Under the pieces are notes generated by a model that saw only the letters and a program-made list of their open reading frames with translations, did no database searches and was not told the DNA's origin. The position numbers and the translations under genes are program-made. From Cryptomeria japonica (taxonomy: Eukaryota > Streptophyta > Pinopsida > Cupressales > Cupressaceae): 64,000 bases of DNA. The DNA lies in NCBI RefSeq assembly GCF_030272615.1, contig NC_081405.1, forward strand, positions 308,922,014-308,986,013, in the 5' to 3' direction. Below, in pieces: positions 47,501 through 59,117 of the stretch (position 1 is its first letter; each line of letters begins with the position of its first letter).

Positions 47501-49213
47501 ATGGAGAAAAATAAAAATAAACAAAACATAAAGGCTCCAAATTGAAATCTGACGAAAAACCATTTGAGAAAGGTGTGAATACATCCTAGAAACCTAGAAA
47601 AACTAGACATATAGATTTCTATAGGGTTTTCAATCAAATATAAAGATTTTTTTTTTTTTTAAAATAATAAAATCACACACTCAATTTAAGAATATCTTAA
47701 TCTTTTCACAACACAAATAAAGAAATAATTTTAGACAATAGAAATATTTAAAACAACATTCCTAAATCCCTCTTATAATAAATTATAATCAAATTTGCAA
47801 ATAAAACAAATCAAAACCAAGAGATAAAAACATACCTAGAAACTTGTGAAGAGAGATAGGAGAAAAAAGAGAGAATTTGCAAACAAAAATATGAGCTTGA
47901 ATCCTTTTCAAATCAGCCACAAAACTCCTACAAAAAATCCCAAAGAAATACAATCCAAGCTTCATGCAAACTCATAAAACAATCCTTCAATCAACATAGA
48001 AAAACTACAAATCCTTCTACAAAATTCACAATCCAAAAGTCTCCTTAAAAAGTCTCTGGACAATTTGTAATAATAATTCTTCTCTCAAAACACCATGAAA
48101 AGAATCATAAAAAAAAGACTTTCTTAAACAATTATAAATTAAAATTCAAGTAAAGCCTAAATAAAGATTCACAGAATCATGGAGAAAAGAAAAAACAAAA
48201 CTCTTATTAGAAAATCATAAAATATCACTTATAAAACAATAAATCAATAATATTAAATTGATTTCTAAATAAAAAATTCTCATAAACATATTAAATGATA
48301 GTATTTAAATATTGAAAAACAGGTAAAATTCCCCTAAAAATAATTAACTCTCACTCAAAAAGCATGCAAAGAGTAAATAATTATTTCCAACTAAAAATAT
48401 AATTGTTTACCAAAATGAAATTAGAATAGAACAATTAGTTCCATAATAAAATATAATTTCCACTATAAATTGATTCCTAGAACAAAATATTAACATGCAC
48501 AGTAATAAATCACTTAATAAAAAATATCCAATAACAGGAATCTATTCATTAATATGAAAACATGATTAAAACAATAATAAATCAATTTATTATTAATTTA
48601 ATTTATAACACATCCTATAATTAATATCAATAATTAAGATAACATTTAAAATCCCATACACTCAAATAAATCATAAAATAATACCAACATCAAAATAAGA
48701 CTTACCACTGATAATAAGGTGATCAAATATTGTCTATATGACAAATTTGAAGGGATAGAAATGAAGACTAGATAATTGTCCCTAGGTTAGGGTTAGGACA
48801 AAGTCTAGGGCTAGATAAATTCTAGGCCTTGTACTATCTCCTATGCAACCATTAGGATTTAAAGGAACACTAAGACCTATGGGACCAGGTGGAGTTGATC
48901 CCTATACCTGCAACCTACATAAAAATATTTGCATACAAATGCACAAACACACACAAACATATCTACTCCCATATAGTGAAAGAAAATCATGATGTCGTAT
49001 TGAGCTCATGAAAGAGTAATACAAAATAATTCCTTTCACCCTAATCCCCAAACAAACAATACAACAAAGATCTATTCTACACATAAAATCCATAAGCAAC
49101 AATATTATCAATAATCAATCATCAAATCCAAATAATAATATATGATAATAGATTAACATCTCATAAAGCATCATAATAAATCACCAATATATAATCCAAG
49201 TCATAAGTATACC

Positions 49214-49319
49214 ATCTCTAGCATCAATATGTCCACCACAAATAAAGTATAATATTAATCATGTAATCTCTAGCATCAGTATGTCCACCACAAATAAAGT
49301 ATAATATTAATCATGTAAT
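49214..49319. repeat. 52-bp tandem duplication
   Basis: Two adjacent copies of a unit beginning ATCTCTAGCATCA and ending ATCATGTA, with one base difference (caatatg/cagtatg). Confidence 0.9.
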
Positions 49320-49500
49320 GAAACATATAAGAATCATAAAATGTTCCAATAGCATGGATCACATGAATGTATCCACACACACCAACAAAATGAACTACAC
49401 AGAATGAGTCAAACATAGTCCAACAAGTCAAAATAATAAGTATCTAAAGAAAAACATGGAGGGGTAATACAAATTTTGTTGTATATCTTGGATCAAATAC

Positions 49501-50109
49501 GATTACATATATATGATGATGTTATTTATATTTCATGATATACTTTAAATTGGTGTCACATTTCATGTAAGTGCAAAATAATGTGTTTTATTGCCTTGAT
49601 CAAATGCAACATCATTTAATTAAAGTATAATTATAAGCATGTATGATCTCCATATGATATGAATCTCATTGATTGAATAAACTCATTGTATTCCTTAGTA
49701 AATGTGACAATGATTAAATTCATACATGTGTAAATTTGTATCTAAAATTTTAGAAAAAATATCATAAGTGATTAATAAGGTAGAATGAATGTTGATGCAA
49801 TGTGTTCATGCTAAGTTAAATGTCAATGTGATGTAGCTAACATTTATTTCATTAGATATTAATATGTCTAATAAAGATGGTACATGGAATACTAAATTGC
49901 ATGCTAAAATAAATAAATAAAACATTTAATCTAAAAAAATACAATAGAATCCAAGGCAATCGAATTTTTGTCATAAAAGAAGTAATACATACTAAATAGG
50001 AAGAGATGATGACTATCCAACATAACTTGCTTCAAAGAATAAAAATATAGCATACGATTCAATACATAGAGAAGAAGATTAATCATAATATTTACATTAG
50101 TGCATAGAA
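49501..50109. other. Unassigned AT-rich sequence
   Basis: It lies on the 3' side of gypsy remnant 2 (minus). No LTR border, tract or gene is seen. Confidence 0.4.
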
Positions 50110-50620
50110 TTAATGGGTTTTTTGAAAGGCACACCATCCATTGCTACTAATTTGTATGTACATGATCCATATACTTTATTGATGATGTATGGTCCTAACT
50201 AGTTTGAGTTAAACCTCCCTTTTTATGTAGTGAATCATTGACATTGTGTTGATTGTTATAATGAAGAAACTCGCCAACCATAACAAAAAATTGAATAACT
50301 TGTTCATTATAGCTTCATTGCATTATCATTTGATAAGATTGAATATGTTTGAGATTATTTATACATTACTCCTCAAACATTTCAAGTTGTCAGAGACGTT
50401 CTCTATAATATTTTTTATCAAGTATGCCCTTTAGAGAATCTCACAACAAAGAAATTTCTAACTTTAATGGCATAATTGCATTGACATCATAAAAAAGATT
50501 ATAAGCAATGGAACTTGTAGCTATATGAATACATATTTGACAGACCCACAAAACATATGATAATTCAATATGCCAATCCTTATCATAATTTTTATTAGGA
50601 TAAAACAGGCTTTGAAGGGT
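50110..50620 (-). pseudogene. Gypsy integrase C-terminal part
   Basis: The minus strand from 50620 gives a D-WHIEL-Y-LWVC-R-type segment, then AYNLFYDVNAIMPLKLEI, the end of the gypsy integrase core. A helical RERL-QLE segment follows, then the chromatin-proximal KGG...SSIKYMDHVHTN and PINSMH end. Stops and small frame shifts are present. Confidence 0.8.
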
Positions 50621-52570
50621 CCCTGAAACCCTTACAACCAGAGAGTTGCCATCGAATAATGTGGTATCTGTAGGATCATGGTTGGCTAAACAGGCCCTTA
50701 AGTGGCAATGAAAATCAGAAAAACAGACTTAGGTAACTTGACGTAAGAAATTGAATAAGTAACCAAAATTATTTCAAAAATATGTAAGAATAGAATCTAT
50801 AGCAAATTGAATATAGTTTCTAAGCTACTAGTTCTTTTTTGAAAAAAAAAAAATTGTTTGACAAAATATTGAGATTTCATCGTACTAGTAGTACTAAAAT
50901 TTCAGGTTAAAGATAACAAGCAAGTGTATGTCTGACAAACCTAACCACAATCAAATTATAATATTTTTTTATAAGGTTTTAGATATTAGTAGAAGACTTG
51001 TATCCTAATATAACATAATTTTTTGTATTGTTTTGAAATAAATAATTAATTATAATATTTTACTACAATGTTTTAAAAATATAAAAGCTCATATGTCTGA
51101 CCACCATAACTTGGTCAAAAATTTATGAGATTAATTTTTTTTAATCCTATAGTATATGAAGCATATAATGTAATGCATGTTTCAGATTCAAAAAATGTGA
51201 TAACATTTGAAATTTATAGATATTTTTGAATCAATCTATCAATCAAGATATTAGTCAGAATACCGCCACTTTTTAGCCCCTCCTGATCCTGCACATACCC
51301 AATGGACAAGACTACCTAGCAGAGAACACAAGGTTTTAGAATGGACCTAAAAGCTTCTATACTTCTGGTCATCCAAAGCCTAAAACCCAAAGACTGCACA
51401 AATATTAAACAAGAAATTAGAGAAGTCACAACCAACCAAACACCGACCAAAAATCAAGTGTAAAATATTACAAAACAGGATTGCCCAAGTAGAGGGTCTA
51501 AGTAAAAAAATAATAGACCTCAAAAAACAAAAAATGATAGTTTTATTAGGCACCCTCAGCCAACATGAATGGTTTTCCTATTCTCCCACGATCGTTAATA
51601 GAATCTCTAGACCATTAAAAACCACAAATCCCAAGCCTAACCAAAAACAAACGCTGACCAAATTGTGCCCTTTAAAACTACTATCATCTAGCCTGTCCCT
51701 GAGAGAAACAGAAAACATAGGGTTTTTTCAGGTTCCCTCAGTCTTGAGAGTGGGTTTTACAAGTCTCCCACAACCAGTAACAATGGGTTTTTGATAGGGT
51801 TCCATAACCTTGATATTGAGATTGAATAGAGTTAAGCACAATATACCCTCCAAGATCACCACCTCAATAGTTGATAAAGCAGAGAACCAATTAAAAGACC
51901 ATACTCTATTCCCAAACAACATAGAAACAAGGAACCATTATCTTTCCACAAGCACTTCCCAGTCTCCACTCCAACACCCAAATCCACCTCAATAGGAGAA
52001 AGGTTGTATCCAACACCATACATCTCCACCCCAAAAGAAGATATGACCACCTCTATGTGACAAACCAGAGAAAACTAGGGTTGTAGGGAGGGAGCCATCG
52101 AAAAGATGAAGCTTGCACAAACATGGTTAGACTGTGATGACATCCCTCCATCAAATCTTCAAAAAAATCTATAAGGCACAGAAGGCTCCGACTATCTCTA
52201 AGATCTTGAGAAAAAAAAGACAACCTGCTCTAGAAGATGCAACCTGGAAGAAGAAAAATCATAAAAAGAGGAACCAATGCCCTCTAAAACTACAATATCT
52301 ACTTCAAACTAAAAAACCAATGCCTCCACAATAGGAACACCTAAGACAAGCGATGCCCAAATCAGAAAAAAACAAGAATGCAAAAGAAAGGGGAACGAAC
52401 AAAACCAACCAGTTCAACGACTAATCAGGTACAACAAAGCGAACAAAAAACTAGCCCTCGACCCCAGAAAGAGAACCAGGAGCAACAGACAAGCCCAAAA
52501 CCAAGCACATAGAATCCTTGAAGGGCCCGACTGTGAATCAATCTCCATCCCCTTCTCCATCCTCCTCAGA
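50597..52570 (-). mobile_element. 1.97-kb insert in the gypsy integrase, possibly LINE-derived
   Basis: Integrase coding stops on one side and resumes on the other. The flanks share AATCCTTAT and further similarity over about 20 bp (50574-50595 and 52570-52591), consistent with a long target duplication as LINEs make. The insert has no intact domain. Its minus strand starts GAGGAGGATGGAG and runs through T- and G-rich text like the segments at 22620 and 30330. Confidence 0.55.
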
Positions 52571-52589
52571 ATCCTTATAATGTTTATTG

Positions 52590-52960
52590 ATAGTTTTTTG
52601 AAGTACTTTCTCAATTTTATTATTAGAAGCTTCAGATGGACCATTTTATTGAGAATAATATGGTAGACAAGAGATGTTTATTATGAAATTTATTGAGGAG
52701 CTTCTTCACAAAACCAACTTGAAAGGTACACTAATTTAAGAAATTAAATTCTTAAGGAGAAATTGACAAATAACTTCAATGGTCATGCATCAAAGAGGAA
52801 CCCATCTTGCAATGTAATATATAGTAGTCATGATAAACTTATGTTGTTATGCAAGAGGAGGGGATATTTTACTAATAAGGTCAAAACCCCATATAGAAAA
52901 TGCCCAATGAGCTACTTGGGCTCAAATTTCCTAGGTAGGGGATTCGATAAGAATTTTAAG
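52590..52960 (-). pseudogene. Gypsy integrase core, N-terminal part
   Basis: The minus strand shows WGFDLISKISPPLA, HKFIMTTIYYIARWVPL, VPFKLV and PYYSQ-NGPSEAS. This is the integrase catalytic core order, with the ASNK-type helix broken at the insert. The first catalytic Asp is kept in GFDLI. Stops interrupt it. Confidence 0.85.
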
Positions 52961-52981
52961 TAGTTGATAATGAGAGAACTT

Positions 52982-53248
52982 TTAAATAAAGGAAAATGTA
53001 TCCTTTTCCACATATTGCCAATTGTAGACCATATGAAGTAGGTTTTGAACCAAATATCTTCCACCAAAATGCTCTCCCCAAGCACCTAAATGGGCTTTCT
53101 CAAGGGCAATAGATATATTTGATTTGGTGAGACATTGAAGGGGATGAACATTATTTTCTCTTTGATAAAGAATGTTAGATAAAATAATGTATTGCATGGC
53201 AAGTATAAGCTTTATAATTATTAGTTGTTGGATTTGGAAAGGGATCAT
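52982..53248 (-). pseudogene. Gypsy integrase zinc-binding domain
   Basis: ALEKAHLGAWGEHFGGRYLV matches the first His pair of the integrase HHCC (zf-H2C2) domain. The Cys pair falls beyond the stop at the fragment end. Confidence 0.8.
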
Positions 53249-53302
53249 ATTGCAAGAAAAGGTATATTAAAAAATGGTATGTATATAATTATCCTTGGAT
53301 AT

Positions 53303-53431
53303 GTACAACTTGAGTTGGCCTAGTGCTGGAGAACTTGTGATCTTGAAAGAGAGGTTATAGGTTCAAATCCCACAAGGTGGTAGGGTTTGTACTCCTTATC
53401 TTCTTTGGCCCATTACGAATCAAAAAAAAAA
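53303..53431 (+). mobile_element. tRNA-derived SINE
   Basis: A box A-like TGGCCTAGTGCTGG at 53316-53329 and a perfect box B GGTTCAAATCC at 53360-53370 form a polymerase III promoter. The body ends in CAAAAAAAAAA. The 13-bp flanks TATCCTTGGATAT (53290-53302) and TATCCTTTGATAT (53432-53444) match except one base, a typical LINE-mediated target duplication. The length of about 129 bp fits a short plant SINE. It is inserted in gypsy remnant 2. Confidence 0.85.
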
Positions 53432-53540
53432 TATCCTTTGATATCTTGCATATTCATCCTTCAAATTGTCAGTAGATAAAAGGCATCGAATTAGGAGAGC
53501 TCATTTGGATTAATTATCTTATGAAGTCGGTAGACAATCT

Positions 53541-53808
53541 TCATTTATGTACAGTTTGATAATGATAGTTGAAGATGATGAAATAGAACACATTGTCTTG
53601 TGCATTGGAAAATGATAACAAGAGGATCTTGATACACAAATATAATTGATTGAAAATCAAACGAAAAAGGCATGTCCTTAAAAAGTAAATATGTTGAGGT
53701 AGTTTCAAATGGTCTATTATCAAAACATCCACATCCTATTACATAATTATGTGTCAAATGTTGAAGTTTGGGTGCATCCCAAGACTTAATGTTGATGTAA
53801 TCATGCAT
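53541..53808 (-). pseudogene. Fragment upstream of gypsy integrase, probably RNase H-proximal
   Basis: Frames 53808-53545 and 53732-53541 overlap. The phrase DNRPFETT-TYLLFKD is hydrophobic and continuous across frames, suggesting real but shifted coding. The position 5' of the integrase suggests the RNase H or linker region. Domain identity is uncertain. Confidence 0.35.
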
Positions 53809-54023
53809 ATGCTGTAGATTATAAACCTCAAAATCTTTGCAGAAGGTTATAGTTAAATCATCTTAGATGTTTTTCCAATAGAAAACGTACTTGAGCTATA
53901 TTAACAAATATGACATCATATATTTTCTAGTAGGCAAAGAATGAAAACATCTAGAACATTAGTTGGGCTAGCTAAGTCACAATGGCATGCCTAGTTTTGT
54001 GAAGAAAAACATATATACATATA

Positions 54024-56551
54024 TGAATAACACAAATGGACACTAAGAGGGGGGTTGAACCAGTGTACTTAAAAACATTAAGTTTGGTGGGCAGATTTTA
54101 AGGATGTAATGCAAACATAAACACACATACACAAGAGCACATCACATAACACAATATGTACAAGGAAAACCCAATGTGGGAAAAAACTCTCCGAGAATAG
54201 GTGTTGGAGTTTACTACTTCAATATAGCCTCACAGTAAATAATAGTTTACAATGTTTAGGGTACCAACCCAAGGAGCACCAATCTCTGATTTTATGAGCA
54301 CCTACTCAGAGGACCATCTATCCCTGCTCTAAGCACCCACTTAGAGATTTACAATGATTTTTCAAGTTTACAATGCAATAATGAAGCCTCATTATAAATG
54401 AGTTTTGTAGCACTTACCCATTTCTCATATCATGAGAATGAATTTCTTTGCCTGCTGAAGTTCCTTCTCTGTTTCTTCTTCTTCCTCAATCTCTTTTTCT
54501 TCCTCTGTCTGGATTTATTGTTCTAGTTTCACTTTCCTTAATTTCCCTATTTTGGTGGATGTCTCTATCTTCTCTCTGCAACAACATTCTTTGTATTTCA
54601 TCTCTACTACACACCTCTATTCCACACTTTGTGTATCTCTTCTCTGTTTCTTTCTTTTCCCTCTATTTGAATCTCTTCTTCTCTCTACCTCGGCTTTAGC
54701 TTTCTCAAAATACTCTACCCTCAATCTTCTACAACTACAACTACCCTCTCTACTCTATTTTTTCAACTACTCTATCTCTACCTCTCTCTATCTAAACTCT
54801 CCTATCTTCACAACAACAACATTCCTTTTCAACACATCATCTATATGTATCGACTAGTGGGGATATCTTTGTTTCTACTTTTTCATTATCACAACGGCTA
54901 CACCTACCAATGTCAAATCATATTTACAGCTACTATTAGATCAGATCAACTCTATACACATCTAATTTTTCTTCCACTACAATCTTGAATATTTTATTCA
55001 AGTAGGTTGTATTGGAGGTCTGTGACTCAAGAGATTTTATTCTGTTCTGAATAAGATGCCAGATCAACTGCCTGAATTAAATGCATTTTGTCTATCTTCA
55101 GATCATTCTTTGTACCTGGATTACTAAGTTTAGTAAACTTCCTCTATCCAAAATGATTTGCAATCCTTCCTCGAGCTGCACATCCTTCCTTCAACTTGAT
55201 TACCATTAATGCATCTTTCATGTTCTTTGATAAGTTGGCCAACTACCGCACTAAAATCCACCTATACCAACTTTTGTGTATCAAATATCTTCTTTGATTA
55301 GGTAGGGAGACATATGTCTCCATTTCCTTTGTCCAGATCATTCGTTCAAGGTTAGTTGGCCACCATGTAGATCGTTTTGCCTATTGACATGTAGACATAT
55401 TCTTATTCAGCGTCCAATCCACTTGGTCAATCCTGCTCAATTGTCCATGGGCACCTTAGAGTCTATTGGCTTACAGACATGGCCACAAAGTTGGTCACAA
55501 TCTTCAATTTTACTGGCAAAATACCCTCAAGAAGATTTCCTCTTTCTTTGTTAGTCTGTACAACAATAGCAAGGTCTCTTAACCTACACGAGACAAGGTT
55601 TTCCTCCTTTGTCTTTGTTTTTCCTTATCCTGCAAGTCTCTTCTCATCCTTGCTTCGTTATGTGGGATAAGAAGACCCTTCAATGCCTCCTTCTTTTTTT
55701 CTTATCTCATGGGCCCACTGACATCATCCTCGTCTCGTATAGGACAAGTGTCCTCAAGCAATCTCCCTTTGATTTCTTATCCCACTAGTCCATTTCTCTC
55801 CAAGTTTCACTATGTGGGATAAGGAGTCGCCTTTACTTTTTTTATCCCACAAGAATCTTGTGTATCTTCTTACTTCGTGTGGGATAAGGTTTTCTTCATG
55901 GCATGCTTTCACTTATTAGCCCATGTGGCATTGTGTGAGCTTCTTAACCTGTGCAATATAAGGGAATGCGCAATCTTCCATTTATTTTCATGTCTCGCGT
56001 AAATTTTGTGAGTCACTTTTGACACCATGTGATAAGAGGGAACATCTCTTTGTTTTTACCCATTTTGACTAACTTATCTTGAACAACCATCATTGATCAT
56101 TTTTTACAACGTGGAATAAGAGGGACCACTGTGTTCAACAAACATAACTTATCCCACACGATAAGGAAATGACCTTTTCCACAATGCTCAACCAACATGT
56201 TGCAAGATAAGAAAGAAACATCATGTGCACCTCAGAAGTTTTATCCTACAAGGTCGACACTCTCTCTCAGGAATGTCACAGGATAAGAGGATATCCCGAT
56301 TGATCCGTCAACAATGTTATCCCCGAGGGTCTCTTCCCTACACATGAACACAACATGGCACCCATGGATACATGTGATCCAAAAAATTGCTGCCATGTGG
56401 AAATCGACTCGGTGACAGTTGTCGACATGACTAAACAATGAATCTGGTCAAAACCCATGAAACATAACATGACTTGCTATGCGCGACTGTTGCTTGCATC
56501 ATTGCAACCTCCCTTGACATCCTTTTGACATCACTGAAAATAATCCCAACA
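54024..56551 (-). mobile_element. Solo LTR (2.5 kb) inserted in a TA microsatellite
   Basis: TG at 54024 and CCAACA at 56551 are flanked by ATATA on both sides (54019-54023, 56552-56556). The flanks belong to the same ACATATATA repeat tract, which confirms the borders. In minus orientation it starts TGTTGGG and has the GGAAAACCCAA...GGGAAAAAAC motif at 54161-54187, as in the LTRs at 5759 and 13452. No internal region is present. Pyrimidine-rich frames at 54448-54857 are not genes. Confidence 0.85.
55624..56287. promoter_or_regulatory. Array of 12 GATAAG motifs in the LTR U3
   Basis: GATAAG or its complement begins at 55624, 55666, 55701, 55776, 55818, 55883, 56031, 56073, 56148, 56160, 56206 and 56282, several within a wider GTGGGATAAG. 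GATAAG is the plant I-box/GATA-factor core. The region is the U3 side of the minus-strand LTR. Confidence 0.6.
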
Positions 56552-56569
56552 ATATATACACATATATAC

Positions 56570-56601
<32 letters not shown>

Positions 56602-56724
56602 GCATATATATATATACATACATACATATATATATGCATATATATATAGATACATACATACATACATATACATATACATACATATATGAATACATATATG
56701 CATACATATACATACATATATACA

Positions 56725-56782
<58 letters not shown>

Positions 56783-56838
56783 CATATATATACATATATA
56801 CATATATGTATATATATATATATACATATATGTATATA

Positions 56839-56887
<49 letters not shown>

Positions 56888-56930
56888 GTACATGTATACA
56901 TATATATGTGCATGTACATATAAATACATA
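56552..56930. repeat. TA/ACATAT microsatellite
   Basis: About 380 bp of alternating purine-pyrimidine repeats (TATA, ACATAT, ATACAT). It also continues left of the solo LTR at 54010-54023. The long Tyr/Ile frames on both strands are artefacts of this repeat. Confidence 0.97.
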
Positions 56931-58135
56931 GATATAAAATAGAAAGTTGTTACGCTTATTAAGAAACAAATTACATGTTAATTCTAATAAGAAAAAGACA
57001 TACATATTTTCTTGATAAAAAGAATGTATGAGTTTCATTTATTAATAACAGCACATATGTGTTTATAATTCAAATAACCTATACATTTTTTGGCTTGTAG
57101 TTAGCCTTAGATAACAAACCTTAGTCTTGGGTTCTTAATTTCCCTCCTTTTCACTTTATTTTTCATTCCATTCTTGTTTCTGAATGTGCGCATCATTAGG
57201 TTTACATATTTTAAATAATTTTTTGTACATATTATAATTTCTAATACTTCCACCTTTTGGAAATACCACATACTCATTCAATATCACCACCAAAAATTAG
57301 AGAAACATCTAAACACATATTTCCAGACCACATACCACATGCAACATACAAATAGACAAGAATGATCACAATTGTACTAGAGACACAACTGAACAACTAC
57401 AACTTCCTCTTCACCTTTGTCACCAATCCATACAACACAAACTCATCTTCACTCATCACATCAATTACAACACAACTCAAGATTTTAGAAATGAATATAT
57501 CTTTTAAAATGTTATTTATCAATCTTATATAAAATATTCTATCAAATTGTACTACTCCATTATAGGTCATTCAATTAATATAGTTATATCAAACATCTTC
57601 ATGCTCAAAAGGGAAAATTAAACAAGTTGATTTTATGTTGTGATGTAGAATGATATGACATATGTTTCTTATATTACCTTATTTGACTTGTACAAAATTT
57701 GACTTGCTTAGAAGATAAGATCATTTGAGCTAAAACTATCTTTTATTCACCTATTCATGAATACAAAACTTATAAAAGATTTCTAATATAAAAAATATGG
57801 GAGAAAGAAAAGCTCAAAATAAATCAATATAAAAATGAAGCACATTAAAAGAGAAAAACAAATATTAAATGAGATAACAAAAGAACTATGAAATAACAAT
57901 AACAAAAAAAAATAACATCTAGACAAAAAAAAGAAAGAAAACTATGGAAAATGATTAGGAATTTCTTTTTTAAAGGAAAAGTGCAGAAGGGACATTCATA
58001 GATATATATTAATAATTATAAAAGTATTAAAAATAGATTAAACTAAAGGACATATAGTAAATATCAAGGGGATCCTTTCTCGACCACCAAACATGAGCTG
58101 ACTACAATCCATATTAATTTTTCACAATGCATACT
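56931..58135. other. AT-rich sequence, nothing recognised
   Basis: No coding domain, LTR border or tandem repeat is seen in this stretch. Confidence 0.5.
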
Positions 58136-59117
58136 AGTTACTGTTGTTGTTTGTGGTTTGGATTGTGCATATTTTCCTTCATCAATTTTGGCATGCTTTA
58201 TGATCCATTAATAGGATGATAGAGAGGTCAACGATAGAAAGATGGATTATTCTAGATCTATGGAAGTGAAAAAAAGATGGTTCAAAGAGGGTTACTGTAG
58301 TGGGAAAATGTTGGATTCCAAAAAAGAGAGATAAGAAAGAAACATGATTAAACAACAAAAACAAAGTCAAAAGAATGAATCACAAGAAAAAAGAATTCTA
58401 CTAGAATACAACACCTAATATATTAAACTATTAACAAAATAAAAACACCATAACTTACCTTCCTAAATTAATAATAAGTATGATGATATTTAAATTTACT
58501 ACATTACAAAGGATAAGGTAATGAAAACTAAATAGTAAAAAGTGAGAAAACCAAAACTAAACAAGTAAGAGAATATAAGAAGGATTTAATAAAAAAATCA
58601 AATAGACAATTAAAAAATTATGTAATATATTATTAATTTTAGTTTCATTACTTAATTTCTTTTATTGTGTTTTTAGTTTTGTATTATTTCTTTTGTATAT
58701 TATCTTTTTTTTTTTACATTTAAGTTTTGAATTATTTCTTTTAATTTAGGGTTATTTTGCTAGCATTTTATTATTCAATTTTTGTTAGCTTATTCTTTGC
58801 ACTGTAATAAATTTAAATATTATTATACTTATTATTAATTTAGGAAGCTAAATTATGGTTTTTTTAATTTTATTAATAGCATAATATAATAAGTGTTATA
58901 TTCTAGCATAATTCTTTTTTTTTTCCTTTGATTACATAGAGCATATCTCTTGATTTCTTGCTTAATTTTTTATTTATCGATTAAACATATTTCCACTGCA
59001 ATATTTGACCTTCTACTCCTTGACCTTTCTATTATTTTGATTATGGATCACAAGGGGTGATTCATAACATTGATGCAAAAAAATACACAATCTAAACCAA
59101 AAACAACAACCATAATG
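58136..59117. repeat. Long inverted repeat (about 1 kb foldback)
   Basis: The left arm from about 58136 and the right arm ending about 59117 pair around a centre near 58626. Examples: 58201 TGATCCATTA with 59041-59050 TTATGGATCA; 58460-58480 with 58832-58852 (TTCCTAAATTAATAATAAGT and its complement); 58151-58167 with 59083-59100. Arms are about 430 bp with mismatches, and the inner 100-150 bp are poorly paired. It could be a foldback or MITE-like element. I could not fix the termini or a target duplication. Confidence 0.8.

Larger units (their letters stand above)
45714..49500 (-). repeat. 5' LTR of gypsy remnant 1 plus flank, right border not found
   Basis: It starts with TGTAATGGCTC beside the primer-binding site. 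The matching 3' LTR is not in the window, so length cannot be set. Inside are two imperfect copies of a segment with TTATCCT...CCTCGACCCCA (about 46718-46752 and 46976-47014) and tandem repeats listed separately. No gene is seen; the plus and minus short frames are not conserved. Confidence 0.5.
50110..53810 (-). mobile_element. Ty3/gypsy retrotransposon remnant 2 (integrase part), interrupted
   Basis: Minus-strand order: possible RNase H-proximal segment (53808-53545), SINE insertion (53303-53431), integrase zinc-binding domain (53248-52982), integrase core (52960-52590), a 2-kb insert (50597-52570), and integrase C-terminal part (50620-50110). Stops are frequent throughout. Confidence 0.8.

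Noticed and set aside
53311-53400. A functional tRNA gene
   Set aside because: Box B is perfect but no cloverleaf with acceptor stem pairing can be drawn. The poly-A end and target duplication indicate a SINE.
54448-54857. Ser/Leu/Phe-rich plus-strand frames of 83 and 101 codons
   Set aside because: The segment is a pyrimidine-rich stretch of the solo LTR; frames overlap and no domain is visible.
56431-57038. Several overlapping Tyr/Ile-rich frames of 70-179 codons on both strands
   Set aside because: They are translations of the TA/ACATAT microsatellite and have no protein character.
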